64,000 bases of DNA from Mucilaginibacter ginsenosidivorax (GTDB lineage Bacteria; Bacteroidota; Bacteroidia; Sphingobacteriales; Sphingobacteriaceae), in NCBI RefSeq assembly GCF_007971525.1, contig NZ_CP042437.1, forward strand, positions 2,480,001 to 2,544,000, read 5' to 3'. The notes beneath the pieces are model-generated. The model searched no databases. It saw only the letters and a program-made list of their open reading frames with translations, and was not told where the DNA came from. Positions 27,201 to 35,384 of this stretch are shown piece by piece (positions within the stretch are counted from its first letter, which is position 1; every line of letters starts with the position of its first letter). Both the position numbers and the translations under genes were made by a program.

Positions 27201-28227
27201 TGTATTTCTGCGGCTCAAACTCACCTGCCGGGTTAATTGTCATCACATAAAACCCGCCGGTTGAACCCTGAGGGAAGCCGCTCATATGCCTGAAACAGCT
27301 GAAATAACAAATGGCGCTGTCACCGTAATTATAACCCTTTCCAAACCTGGTTTCGGGGCTTAACTGTATAAAACCCGATGGCGCCACCGCGCCTGGATAG
27401 GTACCGCCATCGCTGCCCCATTTGGTTAGCACTTTACTTTGGGCTGTGCCGATGAAAGGGTTTACGTATGGCAGGTGGTTGGTGTATTGGGCGGAGGCGG
27501 TGCGAGTGAGGAAGAGGGTTAATATGAATGTTAACGGAAAAAGGGCAAAAGTTACGCGGCGACTATCGTATGGCGACGAAGACTCACCCGGCGAGGCTGC
27601 GCCCGCCCCCCTCTCTTCACCTACGGTGTAAAGAGGGGCTTGAACGCTTAATACCGATATATTAGATAAAAAAAATAAATAGTAAATTTCCAAGCCCCTC
27701 TTTCCGGCGAAGCCGAAGAGAGGGTGGCGGGCGCAGCCTCGCCGGGTGAGTCTTAGCCAGCGTTCAAAACCAATTTTTGTGTAAATATTAAATATGCCAT
27801 CCTGAGCCTGTCGAAGGATAGCGGACAAAGGCCTCTCCCCGCGACCCTTCGACAGGCTCAGGGTGCCGTGTTGGGGTTTAGATGGATATTGACTTGAACG
27901 TTGGTGACTACTCACCCCGGCTACGCTGCGCTGGCCGACCCTCTCTCCGGCTGTGCCGCAAAGAGGGTTGAAAAGATAAGAACGTTTTTTTCGCCCCTCT
28001 ATGCACGAAGTGGAGAGAGGGGCAGACGGGCGCAGCCTCGTCGGGGTGAGTCGTTTCCGCCATGCGATGTAACTCATTCCCCTTTCTGCGTTTGGCGGAA
28101 TTTTACCACTTATGATAAAATGCTTGCCCTGAACAGTTCGGGATTGCTTCGTACCTCGCAATGACGGTTGAAAATGTGATTTGTGGGGATATAATAACAT
28201 GATCAGATAAGATCTCAACTTTTTCAC
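24298..28227 (-). CDS. GH92 alpha-mannosidase with LamG domain; signal peptide region interrupted by in-frame repeats
   Basis: A GH92 enzyme with extra C-terminal domains. The enzyme proper starts near residue 250 of this frame (YVNPFIGTAQSKVLTKWGSD) and carries the signature GLPGNDDLGSTSSWYVFSA. After it come about 200 residues of beta-rich spacer resembling CARDB domains and a LamG/concanavalin-like domain (ETITMMGWVYPTG, NNQWHHIAGVCTGNTLYLYI). The ATG at 28227 is 5 bases after the stop of the upstream gene and gives MKKLRSYLIMLL. Residues 13-229 are translated repeats. Then comes LFPLTFILTLFLTRTASAQ, the second half of a signal peptide. Joining the two halves would make an ordinary signal peptide. 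No ATG, GTG or TTG lies between the repeats and the enzyme in frame. The gene may therefore be poorly secreted or inactive. Confidence 0.85.
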   Translation of the reverse strand: MKKLRSYLIMLLYPHKSHFQPSLRGTKQSRTVQGKHFIISGKIPPNAERGMSYIAWRKRLTPTRLRPSAPLSTSCIEGRKKRSYLFNPLCGTAGERVGQRSVAGVSSHQRSSQYPSKPQHGTLSLSKGRGERPLSAILRQAQDGIFNIYTKIGFERWLRLTRRGCARHPLFGFAGKRGLEIYYLFFLSNISVLSVQAPLYTVGEERGAGAASPGESSSPYDSRRVTFALFPLTFILTLFLTRTASAQYTNHLPYVNPFIGTAQSKVLTKWGSDGGTYPGAVAPSGFIQLSPETRFGKGYNYGDSAICYFSCFRHMSGFPQGSTGGFYVMTINPAGEFEPQKYSRKFSHTNETASPGYYKVMFDDDHSTVESTATTRAGIFRFTFTEGSSPQVFIGDAGNISVISPKILHASNGNMVINFTEAYASKREVKGGWIFSFEPAKKDNKVIGLKLSASNVGYASAQRNIDQEIGALSFDQLRKRTVNEWQKKLAVVDVTDSNDANKTVFYTALYHSLLIPWVIDDVDGRYRGADDKIHQKTGNHQYGAFSPWDTFRSLHPLLTLLYPDKQQDVILSMLDIYKQTGHLPTESMTGNHAIPIIVDSYLKGITGFDKQLAYTAMKKSVLEPPFIQPDMEIFNQKGYIPFTRSESVTRTVEYAYDDWALSQFAKNVVHNDKDYLLLANRGYSYRNLLNNDQLLLLSRNDAEFKLQPGMSGYKEGDKWVYSYFVPQNIKDLINLTGGNDQFARRLDSALSNNVILFDNETVFHLPYLFNQAGKSALTQKWLRQIMLHRFSNSPGGLPGNDDLGSTSSWYVFSAMGIYPVCPGRPYYAIGTPLFKSVTLHLPNRKQVTVGSNVSDTKGYVKALTVNGKPWQQLTLPHSVLIAGGSMVFDLTDKAGNWPKDNNPVELSETKQNPAFKILSCSVSKKNVAPDEPFTIHFSIGNAGVTGVKIVTLLVNGKPYAYKNCMVASGSTQKDSLVCRLYPIGKTEIKLEGLPPVMVDVKLPPNPAAHPFKITGLTATAMLKVNEPQRLAYIVQNIGGVKHTFNIPITKNDSLIFTDTVVLEPGEKKVIDHLLAGASKGFKRITAGDQKVLYKVYQDNTESLLLDLSPIDYSVDNVVKDNSGFRHDGQIVIAKKSKTAGRLGFNEHTFVEVPNTPALDNMGETITMMGWVYPTGNEKGLVDMITKGDSHVLQVSDHQTLTFFAGGWGRGDCTVNLPANWNNQWHHIAGVCTGNTLYLYIDGALAGTTVMETTVNLSVTNKWTLGRNEEFPSERIFHGYMDKVKVYQAALSADEVLQIVKNEQPTETAH
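27544..28190. repeat. Block of nested repeats inserted in the GH92 signal peptide region
   Basis: About 650 bases made of four recognisable pieces. A GACTCACCC-family palindromic pair lies at 27581-27769. An inverted repeat built on cctgagcctgtcgaagg is at 27798-27868. A second GACTCACCC-family pair is at 27895-28060. A piece containing gattgcttcgtacctcgcaa is at 28138-28166, a motif I know as widespread in related genomes. The frame of the GH92 gene stays open across all of it on the minus strand. Confidence 0.8.
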
Positions 28228-28232
28228 CCTCG

Positions 28233-29360
28233 TTATATTTTAATATATATCTTCCTCTTATCCAACACATAAGTTACCAGCCAGCACAACATCATGTAGC
28301 AAATGGCAAATACCAGTGTGCCCAGCGCACCGGGGAATACCCGCTGGTAAAATACCTGGTTTATCCAATCGTAAAAACTCAGTTTGGGGGCTACCCATAT
28401 GGTTTGGAAAACGGTAAGCAGCAATTCTGACAGCAGGTAGATGGCCAGTGAATTACGCCCAAGGATGAGGAAAAAGTTGGTGCCGCGTTTTACTTTTTCT
28501 ATTTCGATAATAAATATCAGCAGGCCCAATATGGCAAGGTCGATACCGATGGTGAGCAGTGAGAAAGTGCTTGTCCACAATTTTTTGGCTATCGGGAAAA
28601 ACTGGCCCAGGAACAAGGCAGCTACAATGAGCAAGCCGCCAAATATCATGAGCTTGGCCACAGTTTCGTAAGTTTTACCTTTACGTTGTATGAACGCGCC
28701 GGCTAAAAAGCCGCCTATCACATTTACTATCCCGGTTAGTGTGCTCAGCAATCCTTCGGGGTCAAAAGCTACGGGGCCGCCTTTGTCGTGGTATAAATGA
28801 TCGTTACCTAATAACACAATGTCAAGTTTGGTACCGGCATTGCCCAGCATAGTAAACTCTTTTCCCGGTTCGCCAAATAATACCAGGAAAAGCCAGTAGC
28901 CAATCAGCAATAAACCCGATATGATAACTGCTGTTTTTTGAGAGCAATAATGCACAATCAAAGCGCCAAAAAAGTAACACAGGGCTATACGCTGCAACAC
29001 GCCCATTATGCGGGTATGGCTTAGCGGGTTAAAAGCCCAGCCATCGGCAACGCGGTGAAAAAACGGGAACCAGTACATGAGGTAGCCCAATAAAAAGATG
29101 ATAACGGTACGCTTAAATATTTTGCTGATAAAGGCGGCGTCCGATTCAAATTTCTTTTTAGAGAAGCTTAAGGCATTGCCTACCGCAAACAGGAACGACG
29201 GGAACACCAGGTCGGTTGGTGTAAAACCTATCCATGGGGCGTGGTCAAGCGGTGTCCACACGTCCGCGCCAGAACCGGGGGCGTTTACGATGATCATGAA
29301 ACAGATGGTCATCCCCCTAAAAATATCTAATGCGGTAAACCTTTCAGTAGTTAGTGCCAT
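28233..29360 (-). CDS. HGSNAT-like multi-pass membrane acetyltransferase, second copy
   Basis: A 375-residue integral membrane protein of the same DUF5009/NagX/HGSNAT family as 7251-8450. It shows RFTALDIFRGMTICFMIIVN near the start, then FTPTDLVFPSFLFAVGNALS, KRTVIIFLLGYLMYW, GVLQRIALCYFF and FDPEGLLSTLTGIVNVIGGF. About ten hydrophobic helices are visible. It would transfer acetyl from cytosolic acetyl-CoA to a periplasmic sugar. It is followed after 5 bases by the GH92 frame and lies in a PUL with a GH89 gene, as does its paralogue. Sugar acceptor is inferred, not shown. Confidence 0.85.
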   Translation of the reverse strand: MALTTERFTALDIFRGMTICFMIIVNAPGSGADVWTPLDHAPWIGFTPTDLVFPSFLFAVGNALSFSKKKFESDAAFISKIFKRTVIIFLLGYLMYWFPFFHRVADGWAFNPLSHTRIMGVLQRIALCYFFGALIVHYCSQKTAVIISGLLLIGYWLFLVLFGEPGKEFTMLGNAGTKLDIVLLGNDHLYHDKGGPVAFDPEGLLSTLTGIVNVIGGFLAGAFIQRKGKTYETVAKLMIFGGLLIVAALFLGQFFPIAKKLWTSTFSLLTIGIDLAILGLLIFIIEIEKVKRGTNFFLILGRNSLAIYLLSELLLTVFQTIWVAPKLSFYDWINQVFYQRVFPGALGTLVFAICYMMLCWLVTYVLDKRKIYIKI

Positions 29361-29419
29361 GTTTTATTGATTATTTATTGACTATATGCATTTTGGTTCA
29401 AAAAGGCCGGTGCAGTGGG

Positions 29420-29514
29420 TTCCCCTCTCGAGAGGGGCAGGGGTGTGTTATCGCGCGTTCAAACACACCCCTGCCATTACACCATTCCTGCCCGCCCCCT
29501 CTCAAGAGGGGAAT
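29420..29514. repeat. Inverted-repeat element, CCCCTCT family
   Basis: Arms of about 28 bases begin ttcccctctcgagagggg and caggggtgtg and are repeated inverted at 29466-29514 (cacacccctg, then cccctctcaagaggggaa). It lies between GH35 and the acetyltransferase gene. It looks like a small non-autonomous mobile repeat and may also fold as a terminator. Confidence 0.7.
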
Positions 29515-29542
29515 TTAAAACCAAATAACGAATACTCATTGA

Positions 29543-32491
29543 TTATTTAATATCTGTAATTGTTTGTGTCGTGGCTCTGCCTGCTTCCTGCTCAGCCACA
29601 ATGAGCGTATGATCGGGCTGTTTGCCATCCTCATCATAAATCACCAATTGATTCGGGCCTGTTTTCAGCCAGCATTCGGGAATGTATAAACTGGTAATCG
29701 ATATCTTCTCCGGATACCGCCCAATGTTATGCCCGTTAACCCATACCGAGCCATGCCCCAGCCCCTTAGGCTCAAACCGCCAGATAAAGGTTTTTCCTTT
29801 TGCCTGTGGTATAGTAAACGTAGACCGGTAAAATGTGGGGGCATTGGTTTTAACCTTGCCGGTAAATTTTTGCCAGCCCTTTACTGCCAAGGCATCGCCC
29901 GGGCCGCCTTTCATTTTCCAGCCGGTTACGGCAGGCGCATCGCCAATGGCATTAATTTTTACGGGCTGATCGATCCCTCCTTCGTTGGAGTAATTTTCTA
30001 TAAATACAGCAAGCCGTATAGGCGCTTTTAAAGCAGTGGCATCGGTTATATTCACTTCAAAAGGTTGGTTCCAGCCGTCGTGTTTAAATACCTGTTTACC
30101 ATTAATAAATACGGTAGCATTTTCATCCACACTTTTAAACTGCAGGGTTATTTTTGACGTGCCTGCGGGCTCTTGTGGTATAGTTGTAGTAAACCAGCCG
30201 TATCCTTCCTTTAAATTAAAAACATCGGTGTTTATTTTATACGGTTTAAACATGGTAGTATCAAACGTCGGTGGCCCTTGCTTAACATCGCTTATTTTAT
30301 TGGCCCTGGCAAAATACCAGTTGCTTAACTCGCTGATAAACGGACCTCCTTTTTTGATGAGCGCCGGACCAAACACCCCTTTACTATCTACCTCGTCAAT
30401 CGGCCCAAGGTAAGCAGCCAGTTTATCCCTGCCATCATGTGCTGCAAAAATGGCGAGGGTATGTTTGCCTTTTTTCAGATCAAGGGTTAGCTCCCCATCG
30501 TTCAGTTTCCATTTAGCAGCAGGTTTGCCATCAACAAAAGCCTGCCCCCTGCCGCCGCCTTTTACCTGTAAGGTGTATTTACCTGCAACCGGGGTTGTGA
30601 GTGTAGTACGGTACCAGGCATCGGCTGTTACATCACCATCCGCGCCCATCGGTACAGGATTATTTGATGGTAGCCATTTGCCTGCGTTATAATTTATAGC
30701 CGCCTGCTCCGATGCATTTTTAAATTCCCAATTGCTAAGCGCAATAGTTTTGGGCTGATTGACTGTTACTGATGGAATCTGGTTTAACAACACTGCTGTT
30801 TTATCCGTGTAAACATAAACCTGCTCTTTTTGATGTGCCAATAATGGCTGTTCTATATCGGCCGTAAACTGGCTGCCGATAACAGAGGCTTCTGCCAAAT
30901 AGGCGGCACCTGTAACTATATAGTTTTTCCTGTTGATGGTTTCGATATAAGTTTTATCTGTCAGTGCCCTGTTCATGGCCAAAACACGAATGGTTTGTGT
31001 ACCCGCTTTAAAAGTATATTCCAGCGGCTTATTTGCGTCCGGCATCACCTGTTTAATACTCACCTCATCGCCATTAACTTTTACATTTGGGTTTTCTGTT
31101 GATGCCTTATCACTCGTTTTAAAATATAACGCCAGTACCGAACCCGCTTCGGCATCGGTAATAATGGTAGTGGCATTATCCTGCCTTACTATGGCGAATA
31201 CCCGTGTTAAGGCCCATTTTAGCGTAACCTGCGGGTTAAGCTGATAATTATGCACCAACGGATATATCTCGCCCGGCAAAATGGTGATCTTGCTGCCTGC
31301 AATGTTATCATCAATATGCAGTTGGGTTGTTGTTGCTTCTTTACTTGTATTATCCAGGAAAACAATTTCGCCAGCGGGGCTTTTGCGGGCACTTACCCTC
31401 AAGGCCGTATCCAGTACTATCTTGCGGTAAGCGGCATTATTGTCTACACTATTTTCCAGCACATCCTGAAAGCTTCGCGCAAACGAGGCTGCCCGTTTAA
31501 AGGCATAGTAAATAGGCCTTAAGTCGCCTGTCTGGCCAATGGCCGCGCCGTAATCATATGATGCCGCGTCCTCGTCATTATTGGTGTACCCAAAGTTCGA
31601 TCCGCCGTGCGCCATGTAATAATTGTAACCATTGCCGCCGTTGGCAATGATTTTCCAGGTGCGCCTGTCGTAAAGCTGGTCGTCGCCAGGTTTTGCGCCG
31701 TATTGCGAGTACCATACACTCCAAAACTCGGTAGAAAACCAAGGGTTTGGCCGTGCAGCATCATCCAGTTTGCCATCACCTGCCGGGTCGCTGGCGTGGT
31801 GCAGGCCGCTAAAAAAGTATGGCACCTGCAGGCCCATACTCAGCGCCTTGGTTTGCAAATGTTTAAAATAGCCATCGGGCATTATGGTGCCCCAGCCTTT
31901 CGGGTGCTCGTTTTCCAGCTGCACCAGTATTACCGGTCCTCCTTTGTTTACCTGGTTGTTCATCACGATAGGTAAAAGGCGATCAAAAAACCTGTCGACA
32001 TATTTTTCAAACAATGGATTATCTTCCCGAACACTCAATCCCTTTTTAAACTTAAGCCAGATCGGGTAGCCGCCGTTATCCCATTCGGCACAATAATACG
32101 GGCCAACGCGTACAATGGCGTACATGCCTAAGTCGTTCACTTGTTTTAAAAACAGGTTCAGATCACGGTCGCCGGTGAAATCAAATTTACCTTCCTGTGC
32201 TTCGTGAAAGTTCCAGATGGTATAAATTTCGATACAATTAAATCCCGCACGCTTGATGCGCAGCAACCTATCGTGCCAAAGCTGGTGGGGTATGCGGGCG
32301 TATTCCAGCCCCGCAGATACAATGAACGTACGTTTACCTTCTATTAAAAATCCTTTGCTATCAAAATCGATATAGGGTTTAGCAGCTGCAGATGGCGGAA
32401 AAATGTGGTCGTTACTATCCTGGGCCTTTATGGTTGTCCTTAACGCCAGGCAAATCAGAATTGTTAAAAACAGGTATGTGCTTTTGATCAT
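29543..32491 (-). CDS. Beta-galactosidase, GH35
   Basis: A 982-residue secreted GH35 enzyme removing terminal beta-galactose. I take the ATG at 32489-32491, which opens a signal peptide (MIKSTYLFLTILICLALRTT); the in-frame ATG at 32704 would add 71 residues read from a repeat element. The TIM barrel (about 45-370) has the GH35 motif VGPYYCAEWDNGGYPIWL, the acid/base glutamate in LVQLENEHPKGWG and the nucleophile in WFSTEFWSVW. Beta-sandwich, jelly-roll domains follow (AFVDGKPAAKWKLN, FINGKQVFKHDGWNQPF, GSVWVNGHNIGRYPEK). It lies in the second PUL between GH89 and the acetyltransferase. No counterpart exists in the first PUL. Confidence 0.94.
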   Translation of the reverse strand: MIKSTYLFLTILICLALRTTIKAQDSNDHIFPPSAAAKPYIDFDSKGFLIEGKRTFIVSAGLEYARIPHQLWHDRLLRIKRAGFNCIEIYTIWNFHEAQEGKFDFTGDRDLNLFLKQVNDLGMYAIVRVGPYYCAEWDNGGYPIWLKFKKGLSVREDNPLFEKYVDRFFDRLLPIVMNNQVNKGGPVILVQLENEHPKGWGTIMPDGYFKHLQTKALSMGLQVPYFFSGLHHASDPAGDGKLDDAARPNPWFSTEFWSVWYSQYGAKPGDDQLYDRRTWKIIANGGNGYNYYMAHGGSNFGYTNNDEDAASYDYGAAIGQTGDLRPIYYAFKRAASFARSFQDVLENSVDNNAAYRKIVLDTALRVSARKSPAGEIVFLDNTSKEATTTQLHIDDNIAGSKITILPGEIYPLVHNYQLNPQVTLKWALTRVFAIVRQDNATTIITDAEAGSVLALYFKTSDKASTENPNVKVNGDEVSIKQVMPDANKPLEYTFKAGTQTIRVLAMNRALTDKTYIETINRKNYIVTGAAYLAEASVIGSQFTADIEQPLLAHQKEQVYVYTDKTAVLLNQIPSVTVNQPKTIALSNWEFKNASEQAAINYNAGKWLPSNNPVPMGADGDVTADAWYRTTLTTPVAGKYTLQVKGGGRGQAFVDGKPAAKWKLNDGELTLDLKKGKHTLAIFAAHDGRDKLAAYLGPIDEVDSKGVFGPALIKKGGPFISELSNWYFARANKISDVKQGPPTFDTTMFKPYKINTDVFNLKEGYGWFTTTIPQEPAGTSKITLQFKSVDENATVFINGKQVFKHDGWNQPFEVNITDATALKAPIRLAVFIENYSNEGGIDQPVKINAIGDAPAVTGWKMKGGPGDALAVKGWQKFTGKVKTNAPTFYRSTFTIPQAKGKTFIWRFEPKGLGHGSVWVNGHNIGRYPEKISITSLYIPECWLKTGPNQLVIYDEDGKQPDHTLIVAEQEAGRATTQTITDIK

Positions 32492-32538
32492 GTGTTTATG
32501 ATTCAATGTGTTTTGTTTGTGACTACAATTTTCCTTTC

Positions 32539-32627
32539 TGTCATCCTGAGGCACGAAGGATCTATTTACCGCCCTGCATGACTGATAGAACAGTTCGCGA
32601 ATAGATCCTTCGTTCCTCAGGATGACA
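32539..32627. repeat. Inverted-repeat element, TCATCCTGAGG family
   Basis: Terminal arms of about 28 bases (left tgtcatcctgaggcacgaag, right the near-exact complement ending cctcaggatgaca) flank about 33 bases. It lies upstream of the GH35 start and supplies the false N-terminal extension there. Motifs of this type are scattered through many Bacteroidota genomes. Confidence 0.75.
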
Positions 32628-32686
32628 ATCTCTATTTCTTTCCCGATGACAGCGTTCCCACAGATACCTTCATCGATATGCCCGGC

Positions 32687-32848
32687 TTTGAACGCTGGCG
32701 ACAACTCACCCCGGCTACGCTACGCTGGCCGACCCTCTCTCCGGCTAAAGCCGCAAAGAGGGTGTCCCCAATTTTTTTTCTCGCCCCTATGCGACGAAGT
32801 CGGAGAGAGGGGCACGGGCGGAGCCTCGTCGGGGTGAGTCGTCTACGC
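32687..32848. repeat. GACTCACCC-family palindromic element
   Basis: The left end gaacgctggcgacaactcac and the right end cgtcggggtgagtcgtctac are inverted relative to each other. Inner arms (ccgaccctctctccggc / cggagagaggggcacggg) pair loosely. Same family as 10781-11165, 27581-27769 and 27895-28060. No coding sequence inside. Confidence 0.75.
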
Positions 32849-32954
32849 TATGCCCGGCATGCCTCCCAATACATCGTAGGGTCGCCCCTAACCGAAAACA
32901 TTCGGAACAGCGGTCTGTGAGGACACAGACCGCGGGAAAGTATTGCCTTTTCAA

Positions 32955-33059
32955 TGTAGAGACGCATAATTGCGTCTCCCGCGTGCAAATTACACATGCA
33001 AATTGACGACCTTACAAATTCGGAATGTCCTGCGGGAGACGCAATTATGCGTCTCTACA
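32955..33059. repeat. 105-base element with perfect 28-base terminal inverted repeats
   Basis: The arms 32955-32982 (start tgtagagacgcataattgcg) and 33032-33059 are exact reverse complements over 28 bases and flank 49 bases of unrelated sequence. It ends 16 bases beyond the GH89 stop at 33076. It could be a very recent non-autonomous element and can also fold into a strong hairpin that would stop the GH89 transcript. Confidence 0.85.
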
Positions 33060-33075
33060 AAAAACCGGATAACTG

Positions 33076-35274
33076 CTAATACGCCGCCTGCAACACCAAA
33101 CTATTATATTTTGCAAACAGTGCCTTCGCTTTCTCTACTCCATCGCCTTTGGCAATATCAGTATAGGCGTTATCGTGTTTGTTTACCCATTGCCACTCCC
33201 AGTTTTTTACCTGGGCGTCAAATGCTTTGGCATCAAAGGGTGCGCCTGTGGCCATGGCTTTGTTTAGCTGGCTAAAGTATAGTTCCCAGCGCTGTTTGTA
33301 ATATCCCTTTATTAAGCCGGCCCATTGCCTGTTGGAGTACTCGCTCAGGCCGCTTTCTTTATCGCCCCAAAGGGTTACCAGGTCGCGGGCGTTTAGTTCA
33401 TACAAATTCTTTTCTTTATCGGTAATACCGTTGGCCCTGGCTTCGTTAATCCATTTGCCTAATAAAAAATCTTTGCGGGTGCTTAGCAAATCGTCCATAT
33501 CATCCATTAGCTGTAAAAAGGCGGCGCTGTTTTGTTTGAATGCTTCCTGATCACCACTTTTATAGGCCGATGCCATTTTTTGCTGCAATGGCGAAGCATA
33601 ATTGGCCAGCACCTGCCGGGTTACATCTATCAAATCGTATTGATACCCGTCGCTTTGCTTCAGGCTATCGGCGGCGTTTACTAATAGCTGCCAGGCTTTG
33701 GCCAGCTTTAGGGGATCATAACTTAGTTTGGTTAAAACCCTGTCGATAGTTTTCTGCATGGTTGGCCTGGCCACGATGATTGATTCGGGGCCGCCCTCGC
33801 TCAAGCCGCTGCTGTAAACCGTATTCAGTAATATGTGCCAGGCTTCGGATGCGTTGGCATTGATTTGCCCATAGCGCCTGTGGGCATAGTTATTTACCCA
33901 GGCATCGGCATCAATAGGGCTATCGCGCCAAACATTCTCCAGCATCAGGGCAAACAGGGCCGGGTTTTGTTCAATACCTTCGGGAGTTATGCCTATGCCT
34001 ACCAGGTTTTTTGATTCAGGATCATGCAGGGCGATGGCCGGATCGGCAGCTACGTGGCGCATGCGGCCAAACAGGCTGATGTTGCCGCCAAAGTTTTGCA
34101 GCATACTCCAAATCCAGGGCTTGCCATAGTAGGCTTCGGTACGGTTCCATACCGGGTGCGAATCGCTGTACAAATCAAGTACGATCATCTGGTCGTTAGG
34201 TACCGCGTTCAGCAAGGCTTTGATCTGTTGCGGCTGCCAGAATTTATTGTTGTAATGGAACATCCATCCCTGCATTACCCAAACCGCTTTTGGGTCGGCG
34301 GCGGTCATGGAGCGGAATACTTTTTTGCTCATACCATCCAGGTAAGTTGAATCATTGGTAGGTGGCACATTCTCGTTAAAAGTATCGGCCGAGTACAAAT
34401 GATCGGTACCAAACTCCTTGTTTTGAGCCTCGATATATTTTTTGCCGATGGTTTCAAAAAGTTCATCGTCGGGGTCAAGAATGAATACATCAGGAAAGCC
34501 TGCATCCCAGTTGGTTCTTTTTACCTTAGCTTTCGGGAACCTGTCTTTAAACGATGGCGGCACGTGGCCGGTAAATGACGACAATACGGGTTTCATCCCG
34601 AATGAACGTTCGCGTTCCAGTACCTTTTTTTGCAAAGCGCGGTGGCTATCCATCCAGTGCTGCGGCAGCGGGCCACCCCAGGCATCAATGTTGCCCATCC
34701 AAAACCAGGAGAAGTAGGCTGGTCCGCAAAAAAAAGCGTCCAGTTCTTTATCTGTAAAGCCCATGCTTTTGTATACATCCTGCCAAATGGCTTCTTCGCC
34801 GGTAATGGCCAGCGGCATGTTGATACCGTTGAGCGCCATCCAGTCAATTTCCTTTTGCCAGCGTGCCCAGTCCCACCAGGCCATGGTATAGTTAAATGTG
34901 CAATAGTTAAGGTAATAGCGGTATTGATACGGCGTGGTTTTATGTATTTTGGCTGTAACCGCAGGCAAATTTGCAGGCAGGTTTAAATTGGTACCATTCC
35001 AGCCTATATCGCAAAAACAATAGGTTTTAAGGTAATAATTTAAAGCTGCAGCTACAGATAGCCCGTTGTTACCACGCAATACTATTTTACCATCGCGGCT
35101 ATCCAGCTCAAACGCGTCTTTCCCGTTATCCTGGCTAACAGTTTCGACAAGGAATGCGCCCGACCTGCCCGGAATTGTCCGTTCGATAAACTCGTACGAA
35201 GCTTTTTGATCCACCTGGGCATAGGTATTTAAACTAAATGCGGTAACAATAAGTATCAATAAACCTTTTTTCAT
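33076..35274 (-). CDS. Alpha-N-acetylglucosaminidase, GH89 (NAGLU family), second copy
   Basis: A 732-residue paralogue of 8469-10688, clearly alike along its whole length. The signal peptide is MKKGLLILIVTAFSLNTYAQ. Barrel motifs NYCTFNYTMAWWDWARWQKE and FFCGPAYFSWFWMGNIDAWG are present, as are the catalytic glutamates in SADTFNENVPP and GIEQNP. One position after the first glutamate block differs from the paralogue (NENV instead of NENE), but the catalytic glutamate itself is kept. It follows the SusD gene by 110 bases, with a hairpin terminator between. It probably releases alpha-GlcNAc from the glycan imported by this PUL. Confidence 0.95.
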   Translation of the reverse strand: MKKGLLILIVTAFSLNTYAQVDQKASYEFIERTIPGRSGAFLVETVSQDNGKDAFELDSRDGKIVLRGNNGLSVAAALNYYLKTYCFCDIGWNGTNLNLPANLPAVTAKIHKTTPYQYRYYLNYCTFNYTMAWWDWARWQKEIDWMALNGINMPLAITGEEAIWQDVYKSMGFTDKELDAFFCGPAYFSWFWMGNIDAWGGPLPQHWMDSHRALQKKVLERERSFGMKPVLSSFTGHVPPSFKDRFPKAKVKRTNWDAGFPDVFILDPDDELFETIGKKYIEAQNKEFGTDHLYSADTFNENVPPTNDSTYLDGMSKKVFRSMTAADPKAVWVMQGWMFHYNNKFWQPQQIKALLNAVPNDQMIVLDLYSDSHPVWNRTEAYYGKPWIWSMLQNFGGNISLFGRMRHVAADPAIALHDPESKNLVGIGITPEGIEQNPALFALMLENVWRDSPIDADAWVNNYAHRRYGQINANASEAWHILLNTVYSSGLSEGGPESIIVARPTMQKTIDRVLTKLSYDPLKLAKAWQLLVNAADSLKQSDGYQYDLIDVTRQVLANYASPLQQKMASAYKSGDQEAFKQNSAAFLQLMDDMDDLLSTRKDFLLGKWINEARANGITDKEKNLYELNARDLVTLWGDKESGLSEYSNRQWAGLIKGYYKQRWELYFSQLNKAMATGAPFDAKAFDAQVKNWEWQWVNKHDNAYTDIAKGDGVEKAKALFAKYNSLVLQAAY

Positions 35275-35317
35275 TATTTAAAGCTGGTTCTGTTTGTATA
35301 GGGTGTTATATAAATAA

Positions 35318-35372
35318 AAATACCGGCAGCCAAACAAATCGACTTAACAAATCAGTTCGGCTACCGGCATTT
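35318..35372 (-). terminator. Hairpin terminator after second SusD gene
   Basis: Arms 35318-35331 (aaataccggcagcc) and 35359-35372 (ggctaccggcattt) pair over 14 positions with two G-T pairs and a 27-base loop. On the minus strand the T-rich stretch attttta follows. It begins 12 bases past the SusD stop, so it should end or attenuate SusC-SusD mRNA before GH89. Confidence 0.65.
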
Positions 35373-35384
35373 AATTAATCATTT

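Noticed and set aside
27544..28191. Residues 13-229 of the GH92 frame as a real N-terminal domain
   Set aside because: They are a reading of interspersed repeats found elsewhere in non-coding gaps, and the true signal peptide half follows them.
32492..32704. 71-residue N-terminal extension of the GH35 enzyme
   Set aside because: It is translated from the TCATCCTGAGG inverted repeat; the internal ATG gives a proper signal peptide.
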